Part shown: piece by piece, positions 23,697-32,697 of the stretch
Numbering within the stretch: the stretch's first letter is position 1
Layout of the letters: each line of letters starts with the position of its first letter
Source: Meiothermus sp.
GTDB taxonomy: Bacteria; Deinococcota; Deinococci; Deinococcales; Thermaceae
Reading direction: 5' to 3'
DNA length: 64,000 nucleotides
Assembly (NCBI RefSeq): GCF_026004075.1
Contig: NZ_BPIK01000001.1
Location: 1,528,041 to 1,592,040 of the forward strand
Notes under the pieces: generated by a model
Database searches by the model: none
What the model saw: the letters and a program-made list of their open reading frames with translations, nothing else
Told to the model about the DNA's origin: nothing
Translations under genes and position numbers: made by a program

Positions 23697-25358
23697 CTAG
23701 ACTTGAAACACCCCGATTTGCATCGCCTCACGCACTGGGTTGAGGGCGCAGACCTCGAGGCTCCGGATCAGGCGCTCGCGGGTCTCGTGCGGGAAGATCA
23801 CCTCGTCCACCCAGAGCCGGGCCGCGGCATAGCGTGGGTCGAGGGTCTCCTCGTAGCGGGCCTTGATGCGCTCGTAGAGTTCGACCAGGTCTTCCTCGGT
23901 GGGTTTGCGTCCTTCGCGCTCGAGCTTGGCGAGTTCAATTTCCATCAGGGTCTTGGCCGCGGCGTTGCCGCTCATCACCGCGTACTTGGCCGAAGGCCAG
24001 GCGTAGATAAAGCGGGGGGCATAGGCCTTGCCGGCCATGGCGTAGTTGCCCGCGCCAAAGGAACCCCCGGTGATGAGGGTAATTTTGGGCACCACCGAGT
24101 TGGAGACCGCATTAACCAGCTTGGCCCCGCGCCGGATGATGCCCTGCTGCTCCGACTCCTTGCCCACCATAAAACCGGTTACGTCCATCAGGAACAGAAG
24201 AGGAATGAAGCGCTGGTTGACCTCGAGGATGAACCGGGCGGCCTTGTCGGCGGCTTCGGCGTAGATCACGCCCCCCACCTCGATCTTGCCGGGCTTTTTG
24301 ATCACGAGCCGCTGGTTAGCCACGATCCCCACCGGGAAGCCGCCCAGCCGGGCATACCCGCACACCAGGGTCTGGCCGTAGCCAGCTTTGTACTCGTGGA
24401 ACTCCGAACCGTCCACCAGCCGGGCGATCACCTCGTTCACGTCGTAGGGCTTGCTGCCGTCGGGCGATACCAGCCCGTACAGGTCTTCCGGCGGGTGAAA
24501 GGGCTCCACCTCGCTTTTGCGCTCCGCGGCCCAGAGGGCCAGGGTCGGCTGGGCATACATCGCGGCCAGGGCGCGTATGCGGGCAATGGCCGCTTCGTCG
24601 TCGGGTTCGTAGAAGTCCACCGTGCCCGAGACCTCGGCGTGCATGCGCGCGCCGCCCAGCGCCTCCGAGTCCACCTCCTGCCCGATGGCCGCCTTGACCA
24701 GGGCCGGCCCGGCCAGGTACAGCCCCGAGCCCTCGGTCATGATCAGCACGTCGGTCATGAGCGGCAGGTAGGCCCCCCCCGCCACGCAGTTGCCCATAAT
24801 GGCCGAAATTTGCGGGATGCCCAGCCCGCTCATCCGGGCATTGAGGTAAAAAATGCGGCCAAAGTCGTCCTGGTCGGGGAATACTTCGTCTTGCAAGGGC
24901 AGGAAAACCCCCGCCGAGTCCACCAGATACACCGTGGGCAGGTGGTTCTCGAGGGCGATAGTCTGCGCCCTTATCACCTTTTTAGCGGTGATGGGGAAAA
25001 AGGCCCCGGCTTTCACGGTGGCATCGTTGGCGATGATCATCCAGTCCCGACCGGCAATTTTGCCGATGGCGGTCACCACCCCGCCGCCCGGCGCACCCCC
25101 CCAGTCGGCGTACATCTGCCAGCCCGCATAGCCCAGGATTTCCTCGAGCTCGCTTCCCGGGTCAATCAGGCGCGCAATCCGCTCGCGGGCTGTGAGGCGC
25201 CCTTTGGCGTGCTGCCGCTCCGCCGCTTTGGGCCCTCCACCCTGACGCACCTGTTCCAGCGAGGTGCGAAAATCGGCAATTAGCCGCACCCAGGCATCTT
25301 TGTTTTGCTTGAAGAAGGATGATTCGCGCTCTTTAGGGCTGATGTGGCTTTGAATCAT
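23697..25358 (-). CDS. acyl-CoA carboxylase carboxyltransferase (beta) subunit
   Basis: 553 aa. The tandem crotonase-like carboxyltransferase fold is visible: KGRLTARERIARLIDPGS at the N-terminus, SAGVFLPLQDEVFPDQDDFGRIFYLNARMS, MGNCVAGGAYLPLMTD, and in the second half MDVTGFMVGKESE and TGGSFGAGNYAMAGKAY. The pattern is closest to methylcrotonyl/geranyl-CoA carboxylase beta subunits. It transfers CO2 from biotin to an acyl-CoA. The biotin-carrying alpha subunit is not adjacent. The start appears leaderless: TAGACT (25365-25370 on this strand) lies 6 bases before ATG 25358. Confidence 0.9.
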   Translation of the reverse strand: MIQSHISPKERESSFFKQNKDAWVRLIADFRTSLEQVRQGGGPKAAERQHAKGRLTARERIARLIDPGSELEEILGYAGWQMYADWGGAPGGGVVTAIGKIAGRDWMIIANDATVKAGAFFPITAKKVIRAQTIALENHLPTVYLVDSAGVFLPLQDEVFPDQDDFGRIFYLNARMSGLGIPQISAIMGNCVAGGAYLPLMTDVLIMTEGSGLYLAGPALVKAAIGQEVDSEALGGARMHAEVSGTVDFYEPDDEAAIARIRALAAMYAQPTLALWAAERKSEVEPFHPPEDLYGLVSPDGSKPYDVNEVIARLVDGSEFHEYKAGYGQTLVCGYARLGGFPVGIVANQRLVIKKPGKIEVGGVIYAEAADKAARFILEVNQRFIPLLFLMDVTGFMVGKESEQQGIIRRGAKLVNAVSNSVVPKITLITGGSFGAGNYAMAGKAYAPRFIYAWPSAKYAVMSGNAAAKTLMEIELAKLEREGRKPTEEDLVELYERIKARYEETLDPRYAAARLWVDEVIFPHETRERLIRSLEVCALNPVREAMQIGVFQV

Positions 25359-25465
25359 AACAGAAGTCTACCGTTTTTTTGTCGGTAGGTTGCAATTCCG
25401 TTATGTTTATATGGCCGGGGTCGAAAGAAAAATATAGCCTTGCGTACCGTATGATTGGGTCACCT

Positions 25466-26212
25466 ATGCGCAAGCGACTTGTAGCCGGCAACTGGAAAAT
25501 GCACAAAACCCCCTCCGAGGCCCGGATGTGGTTCCGCGACCTGATCGATAAACTGCCCCAAACCCAGGCCGAACCGGCCCTGCTGGTACCCTTTACCCAT
25601 CTGCCCTATGCTGCGGAAATCCTCGAGGGCCACGGTGTGTACTGGGGCGCGCAGGATGTCTCGGCCCATGTCGAAGGGGCCTACACCGGCGAGGTTTCGG
25701 CAAAAATGCTGGCCGACCTGGCCTGCCAATACACCATCGTGGGCCACTCCGAACGGCGCAGCTACCATGCCGAAACGGATGCGCTGGTATCCGAAAAAGC
25801 CAGGCGTCTATTGGAGCAGGGTATCACCCCCATCCTGTGCGTGGGCGAGCCGCTGGAAATCCGCGAGGCTGGAGGCCAGGTCGAGTACACCCTGCGGCAG
25901 CTCGAGGGCAGCCTGCAAGGGGTCAACCCGGCCTCGCCACAGAGCCTGGTGATTGCCTACGAGCCGGTCTGGGCCATTGGCACCGGCAAAACCGCCACCC
26001 CCGAGGATGCCGAGGCCATGCACCAGGCCATTCGTGGCTGGCTGGAAGGCCGCTACGGTTCGGACTTTTCCGAGCAGATGCGCATCCTTTACGGCGGCTC
26101 GGTCAAGCCCGAGAACGCCGCGGCCCTCTTCGGCCAGCCCAACATTGATGGGGGACTGGTCGGGGGGGCCAGCCTGAAGCTCGAGGACTACATAAAGCTG
26201 CTCACGGCCTAA
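25466..26212 (+). CDS. tpiA: triosephosphate isomerase
   Basis: 248 aa. Catalytic residues are K11 in AGNWKMHK, H94 in VGHSERRSY and E166 in [12 protein letters not shown]. The phosphate-binding [10 protein letters not shown] and GGASL loops are intact. It interconverts dihydroxyacetone phosphate and glyceraldehyde 3-phosphate. ATG 25466 gives the conserved [12 protein letters not shown] start. TATGAT (25450-25455) lies 10 bases upstream and no Shine-Dalgarno is seen, so the leader is very short. The usual gap/pgk neighbours are absent. Confidence 0.97.
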   Translation: MRKRLVAGNWKMHKTPSEARMWFRDLIDKLPQTQAEPALLVPFTHLPYAAEILEGHGVYWGAQDVSAHVEGAYTGEVSAKMLADLACQYTIVGHSERRSYHAETDALVSEKARRLLEQGITPILCVGEPLEIREAGGQVEYTLRQLEGSLQGVNPASPQSLVIAYEPVWAIGTGKTATPEDAEAMHQAIRGWLEGRYGSDFSEQMRILYGGSVKPENAAALFGQPNIDGGLVGGASLKLEDYIKLLTA

Positions 26213-26222
26213 TGGAGGGCAT

Positions 26223-26543
26223 ATGCGCAGATGGATCTTGCCGGTTTGGTTTGTCGGCCTTGTAGGTCTGGCCCAGTCTACCGATGTGGTGCAGCGTATC
26301 TACCGCTGCGCCGGGGGTGTCCAGGTTCGGGCGGTTTATCAGAATAGCTTCGACCGGGTGGGGGTGGTGTTCAATGGTCAGACCTACGGCCCGCTGTTCC
26401 AGGTCGAGGCCGCCTCGGGGGTCAAGTACTCCGATGGACGGGCTTCCTGGTGGGTCAAAGGCTCAGGCGCCGCCGAGGAAGCCCTGCTGATGAGCGAGCG
26501 CACCGGGAAGGTTCTGGTCAGGGCTTGTAAGCCCATTCGATAA
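26223..26543 (+). CDS. MliC-like secreted protein (C-type lysozyme inhibitor fold)
   Basis: 106 aa, preceded by GGAGGG. A signal peptide of about 19 residues (ILPVWFVGLVGLAQS) is followed by an MliC-type domain. That domain has YRCAGGVQVRAVYQNS, VVFNGQTYGPLFQV and GVKYSDGRASWWVKG, and a second cysteine near the end (RACK) that would bond the first. MliC proteins inhibit host lysozyme in pathogens, but in free-living bacteria the domain is of unknown use. It follows tpiA by 10 bases. Confidence 0.75.
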   Translation: MRRWILPVWFVGLVGLAQSTDVVQRIYRCAGGVQVRAVYQNSFDRVGVVFNGQTYGPLFQVEAASGVKYSDGRASWWVKGSGAAEEALLMSERTGKVLVRACKPIR

Positions 26544-26614
26544 GACTTTGGTTCCAGACCAAGGACAGCCCTCCTGTAAGGGAAGGCAGTGATACGGTAG
26601 ACTTTTTTTCACCC

Positions 26615-27736
26615 ATGGCCCACCTTCACCCCCGCACCCAGCTTTCCAAGGAGAGCATCTTCGCCCAGATGAGCCGCCTGGCCGTGCAGCATGGGGCCAT
26701 CAACCTGGGGCAGGGCTTTCCCTCCAACCCCCCGCCCGATTTTCTCCTAGAGGCTGCCCGGCGGGCCATCGGCACCGTAGACCAGTACACCCCGCCCATC
26801 GGCCTGCCGCGCTTGCGCGAGGCCGTTGCCGAAGACCTGGGGGTTTCGCCCGAGGACGTGGTCATCACCGCAGGGGGCACCGAGGCCCTGCACGCGCTGG
26901 CCGAGTCGCTGTACGGCCCGGACGACGAGGTGGTGATGCTCGAGCCCTACTTCGACGTCTACATCCCCCAGGCCCGCATCGCCGGGGCCGAGCCGGTGAT
27001 GGTTCCCATGCGGCTTACCGAGCGCTGGGAGGTAGATTTACCGGCGCTCGAGCGGGCCATTTCGGTACGCACCCAGGCCCTTCTGCTCACCAACCCCTAC
27101 AACCCCACCGGCTCGGTCTTTTCCCGTGCCGAGGCCGAACAGATTGTGGCCCTGGCCCGCAAACACGACCTCTGGATTATCAGCGACGAGGTCTACGACG
27201 AGCTTTACTTCGGGGAGCCTCCCATCCGCCTGCGCGAACTCGCGCCCGAACGGGTTTTCACAGTGGGCTCGGCCGGTAAGCGCCTCGAGGCCACCGGCTG
27301 GCGCATCGGCTGGATTGTCACGCCGCCCGGCCTGGCCCCGCAGATCGCGGGTATGCGCCAGTGGAGCAGCTTCTGCTCGGCCGCCCCCCTCCAGGCCGCG
27401 GTGGCCGAAGCCCTGCCCATCGCCCGCAAAGAGGGCTTTTACCAGGCGCTGCGCGAGAGCTACGGCCGGCGCAAGGACTTGCTCGAGCAGGGCCTGAGGT
27501 CGCTGGGGCTCAAAACCTTCTCCCCTGCCGGTACCTACTTCCTCACCGCGCTCTTGCCGGGGCTCGAGGCCCTGAACCTGGTGCGCGAGGCCAAAGTTGC
27601 GGCCATTCCAGGTTCAGCCTTCTACATCCAAAACCCTGCCCCCGAGGGCCTGTACCGCTTTGCCTTCTGCAAAACCTGCGAGGAGATCGAAACCGCTCTA
27701 TCCCGCCTGGAGGCCTACCTCAAGCAGGCAGCCTGA
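26615..27736 (+). CDS. class I/II PLP-dependent aminotransferase
   Basis: 373 aa. Fold-type I motifs: INLGQGFPSNPPPDFLLEAA, the TAGGTEALHALAESL loop, LLLTNPYNPTGSVFS (N and Y of the active site), ISDEVYDELYFG (D and Y), and the PLP lysine in VGSAGKRLEATGWRIGW with the substrate-carboxylate arginine near the C-terminus (YRFAFCK). It groups with YbdL/kynurenine-glutamine-type transaminases that act on methionine, glutamine or aromatic amino acids. The exact substrate is not readable. TAGACT at 26598 is a likely -10. Confidence 0.88.
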   Translation: MAHLHPRTQLSKESIFAQMSRLAVQHGAINLGQGFPSNPPPDFLLEAARRAIGTVDQYTPPIGLPRLREAVAEDLGVSPEDVVITAGGTEALHALAESLYGPDDEVVMLEPYFDVYIPQARIAGAEPVMVPMRLTERWEVDLPALERAISVRTQALLLTNPYNPTGSVFSRAEAEQIVALARKHDLWIISDEVYDELYFGEPPIRLRELAPERVFTVGSAGKRLEATGWRIGWIVTPPGLAPQIAGMRQWSSFCSAAPLQAAVAEALPIARKEGFYQALRESYGRRKDLLEQGLRSLGLKTFSPAGTYFLTALLPGLEALNLVREAKVAAIPGSAFYIQNPAPEGLYRFAFCKTCEEIETALSRLEAYLKQAA

Positions 27737-27767
27737 GGTATTCACAAACCCATCCCCGACCATCGGC

Positions 27768-27773
27768 TAAACT
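27768..27773 (+). promoter_or_regulatory. -10 box of the E1 dehydrogenase operon
   Basis: TAAACT lies 7 bases before GTG 27781 and 1 base before ATG 27775. The spacing supports a leaderless start at the GTG. Confidence 0.4.
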
Positions 27774-27780
27774 GATGGGC

Positions 27781-28815
27781 GTGGAAACAGTTCAGTATCT
27801 GGACGATACCGGTCAACCCCTACGGGATCTGCCCCTGAGTCATTCGGAGTTGCTGCAGGGCTACCGGGCTTTGCGCCGCGCCCGGCACTTTGACGAGCGG
27901 GCTTTGGTCTTGCAGCGGCAGGGCCGGCTGGGGGTTTACCCGCCTTTCCGCGGCCAGGAAGCGGCCCAGGTGGGGGTGGCCCTCTGCCTGCGCCCCGATT
28001 ACGACTGGCTGCTGCCCAGCTACCGCGAGAGTGCGGCCGCCCTCACCTTTGGCATGCCCATCAGTAAACTCATCCTGAGCTGGCGGGCCGACCCGGCTGG
28101 CTGGGGCGCACCGCCCAACGTCAACATGGTGCAGTTTTACATCCCCATCGCTACCCAGATTCCCCAGGCCGCAGGGGTGGCCCACGCCCAGCGCCTGTTG
28201 GGTAAAGAGGCTGTTGCGGCTGTTTTTATCGGGGATGGCGGCACCTCCGAGGGCGACTTTCACGAGGGGCTCAACTTCGCTGCGGTCTTCAACGCCCCCT
28301 TGCTGGTAGTGGTGCAGAACAACGGCTGGGCCATCAGCGTGCCCACCCGCAAGCAGATGAAGGTGCAGCGCATCGCCGAAAGAGCCCACGGCTACGGGAT
28401 ACCTGGGGTCACGGTGGACGGCAACGACCTGGTCGCGGTCTGGAGCGTAGCCAGAGAAGCCGTGAACCGTGCCCGGGCCGGCGGCGGCCCCACCCTGATT
28501 GAGGCCCTGACCTACCGGGTAGCCCCGCACACCTCCTCCGACGACCCCAGCCGCTACCGCACCGAGGAGGAAACCGAGCGCTGGCTCAAGCGCGACCCCA
28601 TTCTGCGCATGAAAAACTGCCTCCTGCACCTGGGGTTGTGGAGCGAAGACCAGGAAGCGGCGCTAAGCGAGGCGCTCGAGGCCGAGTTTTTAGCCGCCGT
28701 GGAGGAGGCCGATCAGGCCCCGGAACCCAAACCGTGGGAAATCGTGGAACAGGTTTACCAGGAGATGCAGCCCGACCAGCAAGCGGCCTGGAAGTATCTG
28801 CGGGGGGAAGCATGA
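27781..28815 (+). CDS. 2-oxoacid (pyruvate-type) dehydrogenase E1 alpha subunit
   Basis: 344 aa from GTG 27781; ATG 27775 two codons upstream is the alternative. The thiamine diphosphate motif is [19 protein letters not shown] ending in [10 protein letters not shown], and the phosphorylation-loop-like [16 protein letters not shown] is present. With the next gene it forms the alpha2beta2 E1 that decarboxylates a 2-oxoacid and acetylates or acylates the lipoyl group of E2. Pyruvate and branched-chain oxoacids are both possible; no E2 or E3 gene is adjacent. It overlaps the beta gene by ATGA. Confidence 0.88.
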   Translation: METVQYLDDTGQPLRDLPLSHSELLQGYRALRRARHFDERALVLQRQGRLGVYPPFRGQEAAQVGVALCLRPDYDWLLPSYRESAAALTFGMPISKLILSWRADPAGWGAPPNVNMVQFYIPIATQIPQAAGVAHAQRLLGKEAVAAVFIGDGGTSEGDFHEGLNFAAVFNAPLLVVVQNNGWAISVPTRKQMKVQRIAERAHGYGIPGVTVDGNDLVAVWSVAREAVNRARAGGGPTLIEALTYRVAPHTSSDDPSRYRTEEETERWLKRDPILRMKNCLLHLGLWSEDQEAALSEALEAEFLAAVEEADQAPEPKPWEIVEQVYQEMQPDQQAAWKYLRGEA

Positions 28816-29810
28816 TTGCCGAACGTGGTACTCGAGTCCTGAACAACGTGCAGGCCATCAACGAGGCCCTGGATCTGGCTCTGGGCAGGGATGAACGGGT
28901 GGTGCTCTTTGGCGAGGATGTGGGCACCATGGGCGGGGTATTCCGGGCTTCGGACGGGCTCGCACAAAAGTACGGCGAAAAGCGGGTCTTCGATACGCCC
29001 CTGGCCGAGAGCGGGATTGTGGGCTTCGGGATTGGGCTGGCCATGGCCGGGCTGCGCCCGGTGGCCGAGATACAGTTTGCCGGGTTTTTATACCCCGCCC
29101 TCGACCAGATTCTTTCGCACCTGGGCCGGATGCGCCACCGCACCCGGGGCCGCTTTACCGTCCCCATGGTCATCCGCGCCCCTTACGGCGGCGGGGTCAA
29201 AACCCCCGAGCAGCACGCCGACAGCCCCGAGGCCATCCTGGCCCACGTACCGGGGGTCAAGGTGGTGATTCCCTCCTCGCCCGAGCGGGCCAAGGGACTG
29301 CTGCTGGCGGCCATCGAAGACCCCGACCCGGTGTTTTTCCTGGAGGCCATCAAGCTCTACCGGGGTGTAAAGGCCGAGGTACCGGAGGGCTACTACACCC
29401 TGCCCCTGGGCCAAGCCCGTGTGGTGCGGGAGGGCAACGCGGCCAGCCTGCTCTGCTACGGCGGCATGGTGGAGGTCTGCCTCAAGGCCGCCGAGGTGGC
29501 CGCGCGGGAGGGGGTGGAGCTGGAGGTGGTGGATCTCGAGACCCTGATACCCCTGGACACCCCAACCATCGTGGCCTCGGTGCAGAAAACCGGGCGGGCG
29601 GTGGTGGTTTACGAGGCCATGCGCACCGGGGGTTTTGGCGCGGAAATTGCCGCCCGCATTGCCGAGGAGGCCCTGGATTACCTACAAGCCCCCATCCTGC
29701 GGGTGGCCGGTTGGGACGCCCCCTACCCCCCTTTTAGCGCGGTGGAACACTTCTACCGCCCGGATGCCAGACGGGTTTTGGAGGCGGTGCGCCAGGTTCT
29801 AGTACACTGA
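28812..29810 (+). CDS. 2-oxoacid (pyruvate-type) dehydrogenase E1 beta subunit
   Basis: 332 aa. Beta-subunit signatures: [82 protein letters not shown] and the C-terminal transketolase domain with [15 protein letters not shown] and [20 protein letters not shown]. It completes the E1 enzyme with the upstream gene. The operon ends here without E2, which must be encoded elsewhere. Confidence 0.9.
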   Translation: MIAERGTRVLNNVQAINEALDLALGRDERVVLFGEDVGTMGGVFRASDGLAQKYGEKRVFDTPLAESGIVGFGIGLAMAGLRPVAEIQFAGFLYPALDQILSHLGRMRHRTRGRFTVPMVIRAPYGGGVKTPEQHADSPEAILAHVPGVKVVIPSSPERAKGLLLAAIEDPDPVFFLEAIKLYRGVKAEVPEGYYTLPLGQARVVREGNAASLLCYGGMVEVCLKAAEVAAREGVELEVVDLETLIPLDTPTIVASVQKTGRAVVVYEAMRTGGFGAEIAARIAEEALDYLQAPILRVAGWDAPYPPFSAVEHFYRPDARRVLEAVRQVLVH

Positions 29811-29818
29811 CCTCGAGC

Positions 29819-29853
29819 TGGGGTGGACGCTCAAATGAGGTTCGTCCACCCCA
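29819..29853. terminator. inverted repeat after the E1 operon
   Basis: Perfect 10-base arms (TGGGGTGGAC/GTCCACCCCA) and a 15-base loop start 8 bases after the stop. No T-run follows, so it may be a weak or factor-aided terminator, possibly serving the convergent Uma2 gene as well. Confidence 0.45.
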
Positions 29854-29922
29854 ACCTAGCAGGTGCTTGCTTTTGCAGGAGCAAGGCCCTTTTCGGTCGG
29901 TGGTGGGCTATTCGAGCTGGAA

Positions 29923-30471
29923 TTATTCCAGGCGAGAGTAAATATCCTCGAGGGCAATCTCCAGGTTTACGCAGGGCAGCTTGAGCGGGCCGCTTTCGAT
30001 GCGCTCGTAGAACCAGCCCCCCTCGGCCCGCCGGAACACCTCGGCCCGCATGGTGTCTTGCTCGAGCAAAATGTACGTTTGCAGGCTGGGTAGGGTCTGG
30101 TAGTTGAGCCACTTTTCGCCCCGGTCTGTTTCGGCTGTGCGCTCGGAAAGCACCTCAACAACCAGGCAAGGTTTTTTGACCACGCGCAGATCCTCTTCAG
30201 GTTGGCAATAGACCATGACATCGGGGTAGTACAGGGCATTTCCGGCCTGAACGATGGTATCGGCAATTGCCACCAAACAGCTTGTTTGTTGAGCCTGGTT
30301 CTCAATTAGGCTACCCAACCGAACCGCTATGCGATTATGGCGGCGAGTCCCACCGGCCATCAGAAAAATCTGGCCCTGGACGTACTCGTGCCGCTCAGAG
30401 GAGGTGGCCTCAAAGGCGAGAAACTCCTCTACCGACACCTCGGTTTTGACAGGGGGTTTCGACCTGGGCAT
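29923..30471 (-). CDS. Uma2-family (DUF820) PD-(D/E)XK nuclease-like protein
   Basis: 182 aa. The family pattern is complete: VEEFLAFEATSSERHEYVQGQIFLMAGGTRRHNRIA at the N-terminus, then YYPDVMVYC (catalytic D) and KPCLVVEVLS (E of the ExK-like motif), then DRGEKWLNYQTLPSLQTYILLEQ. Uma2 proteins are restriction-endonuclease-fold proteins, often multicopy in cyanobacteria and thermophiles, with no firm role. It lies alone, convergent with the E1 operon. TATCCT on this strand lies 7 bases before ATG 30471, again fitting a leaderless start. Confidence 0.88.
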   Translation of the reverse strand: MPRSKPPVKTEVSVEEFLAFEATSSERHEYVQGQIFLMAGGTRRHNRIAVRLGSLIENQAQQTSCLVAIADTIVQAGNALYYPDVMVYCQPEEDLRVVKKPCLVVEVLSERTAETDRGEKWLNYQTLPSLQTYILLEQDTMRAEVFRRAEGGWFYERIESGPLKLPCVNLEIALEDIYSRLE

Positions 30472-30493
30472 CCCCTACAGGATAGCAAAATCC

Positions 30494-30522
30494 TTGATGG
30501 GAAAGGGCCGCTGTGTTACCTT
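30494..30522 (+). promoter_or_regulatory. promoter of the glyS T-box leader
   Basis: TTGATG (30494-30499), 17-base spacer and TACCTT (30517-30522), with transcription expected near 30529, where stem I of the leader begins. Confidence 0.55.
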
Positions 30523-30529
30523 GTAGCTT

Positions 30530-30732
30530 GCGTTGAACCGCAGGAGTAACCCGGCGTTCCGCTACAGCGAGCCTGGGAGGGTGTGAGCCGGGCAGCCAAG
30601 AACCGGGTGAAGGGCGGCGGGGCAAACCTCAACGCAGCTCAAAGGGCCTCGAGCGACCTCGAGGAACTGGGGTGGAACCGCGGAAGAACCAACTTTCGTC
30701 CCCAGGCATGCGTGCCGGGGGTTTCTTTTTTT
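30530..30732 (+). promoter_or_regulatory. T-box riboswitch (tRNA-Gly-sensing) controlling glyS
   Basis: The leader opens with a stem I base of GCGTTGA (30530-30536) pairing with TCAACGC (30629-30635). The T-box sequence AACTGGGGTGGAACCGCGG lies at 30665-30683 and contains the conserved GGTGGAACCGCG. The terminator is a CCCC-A-GGCA hairpin (30700-30721) followed by a long T-run (30722-30732). Uncharged tRNA-Gly should pair with the T-box bulge and form the antiterminator, raising glyS expression. I could not fix the specifier codon with certainty. Confidence 0.85.
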
Positions 30733-30813
30733 CCGGCACAGGCTGGCGACGGGTAGCCGGTAGCTCGAGTGCATTCAACCGCTAACCCTGAATCAGCCAA
30801 AAAGGAGAAATCT

Positions 30814-32339
<1,526 letters not shown>

Positions 32340-32340
<1 letters not shown>

Positions 32341-32603
32341 TGCGCCTGGCCATCTGCACCGGCTGCCACGCCCGGGAGGGCGAAAAGCACTTTGCGCGCT
32401 GGCTCGAGCTGCTCCAATCCCACCTGGGGATAGGCTACTTTGGCGGGGAGGGCCAGGGGATTGAGGTGGAGTTTGTATCGTGTCTGTCGCATTGTGAACA
32501 AGGCTTCGCGGTCTCGGTAGAGGACGAGGTGCTGGTGCTGGAGAATGCAGAAGATTTTGCGGTTCTTTTACAGCGTCTAAAGCGGGTGGCCTCGGTTGGA
32601 TAG
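32340..32603 (+). CDS. DUF1636-like small metal-binding protein
   Basis: 87 aa, start ATG overlapping the glyS stop. Cysteines C6 and C9 at the N-terminus (CTGCHAREGEKH) and C48 and C52 (VSCLSHCEQGFAVSVEDEV) match the thioredoxin-fold ferredoxin-like DUF1636 pattern, in which four cysteines bind a metal or FeS cluster. The function is unknown. Translational coupling to glyS is probably a matter of expression and not of pathway. Confidence 0.65.
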
Positions 32604-32697
32604 CTGGCTGTGTGTGCTTGGAACCCAGGGGATGCATTTGTCACTGGCCCTGCATCACCAAGCCTCTATGATGAAACTGATTTAGCAAGGAGGTATC

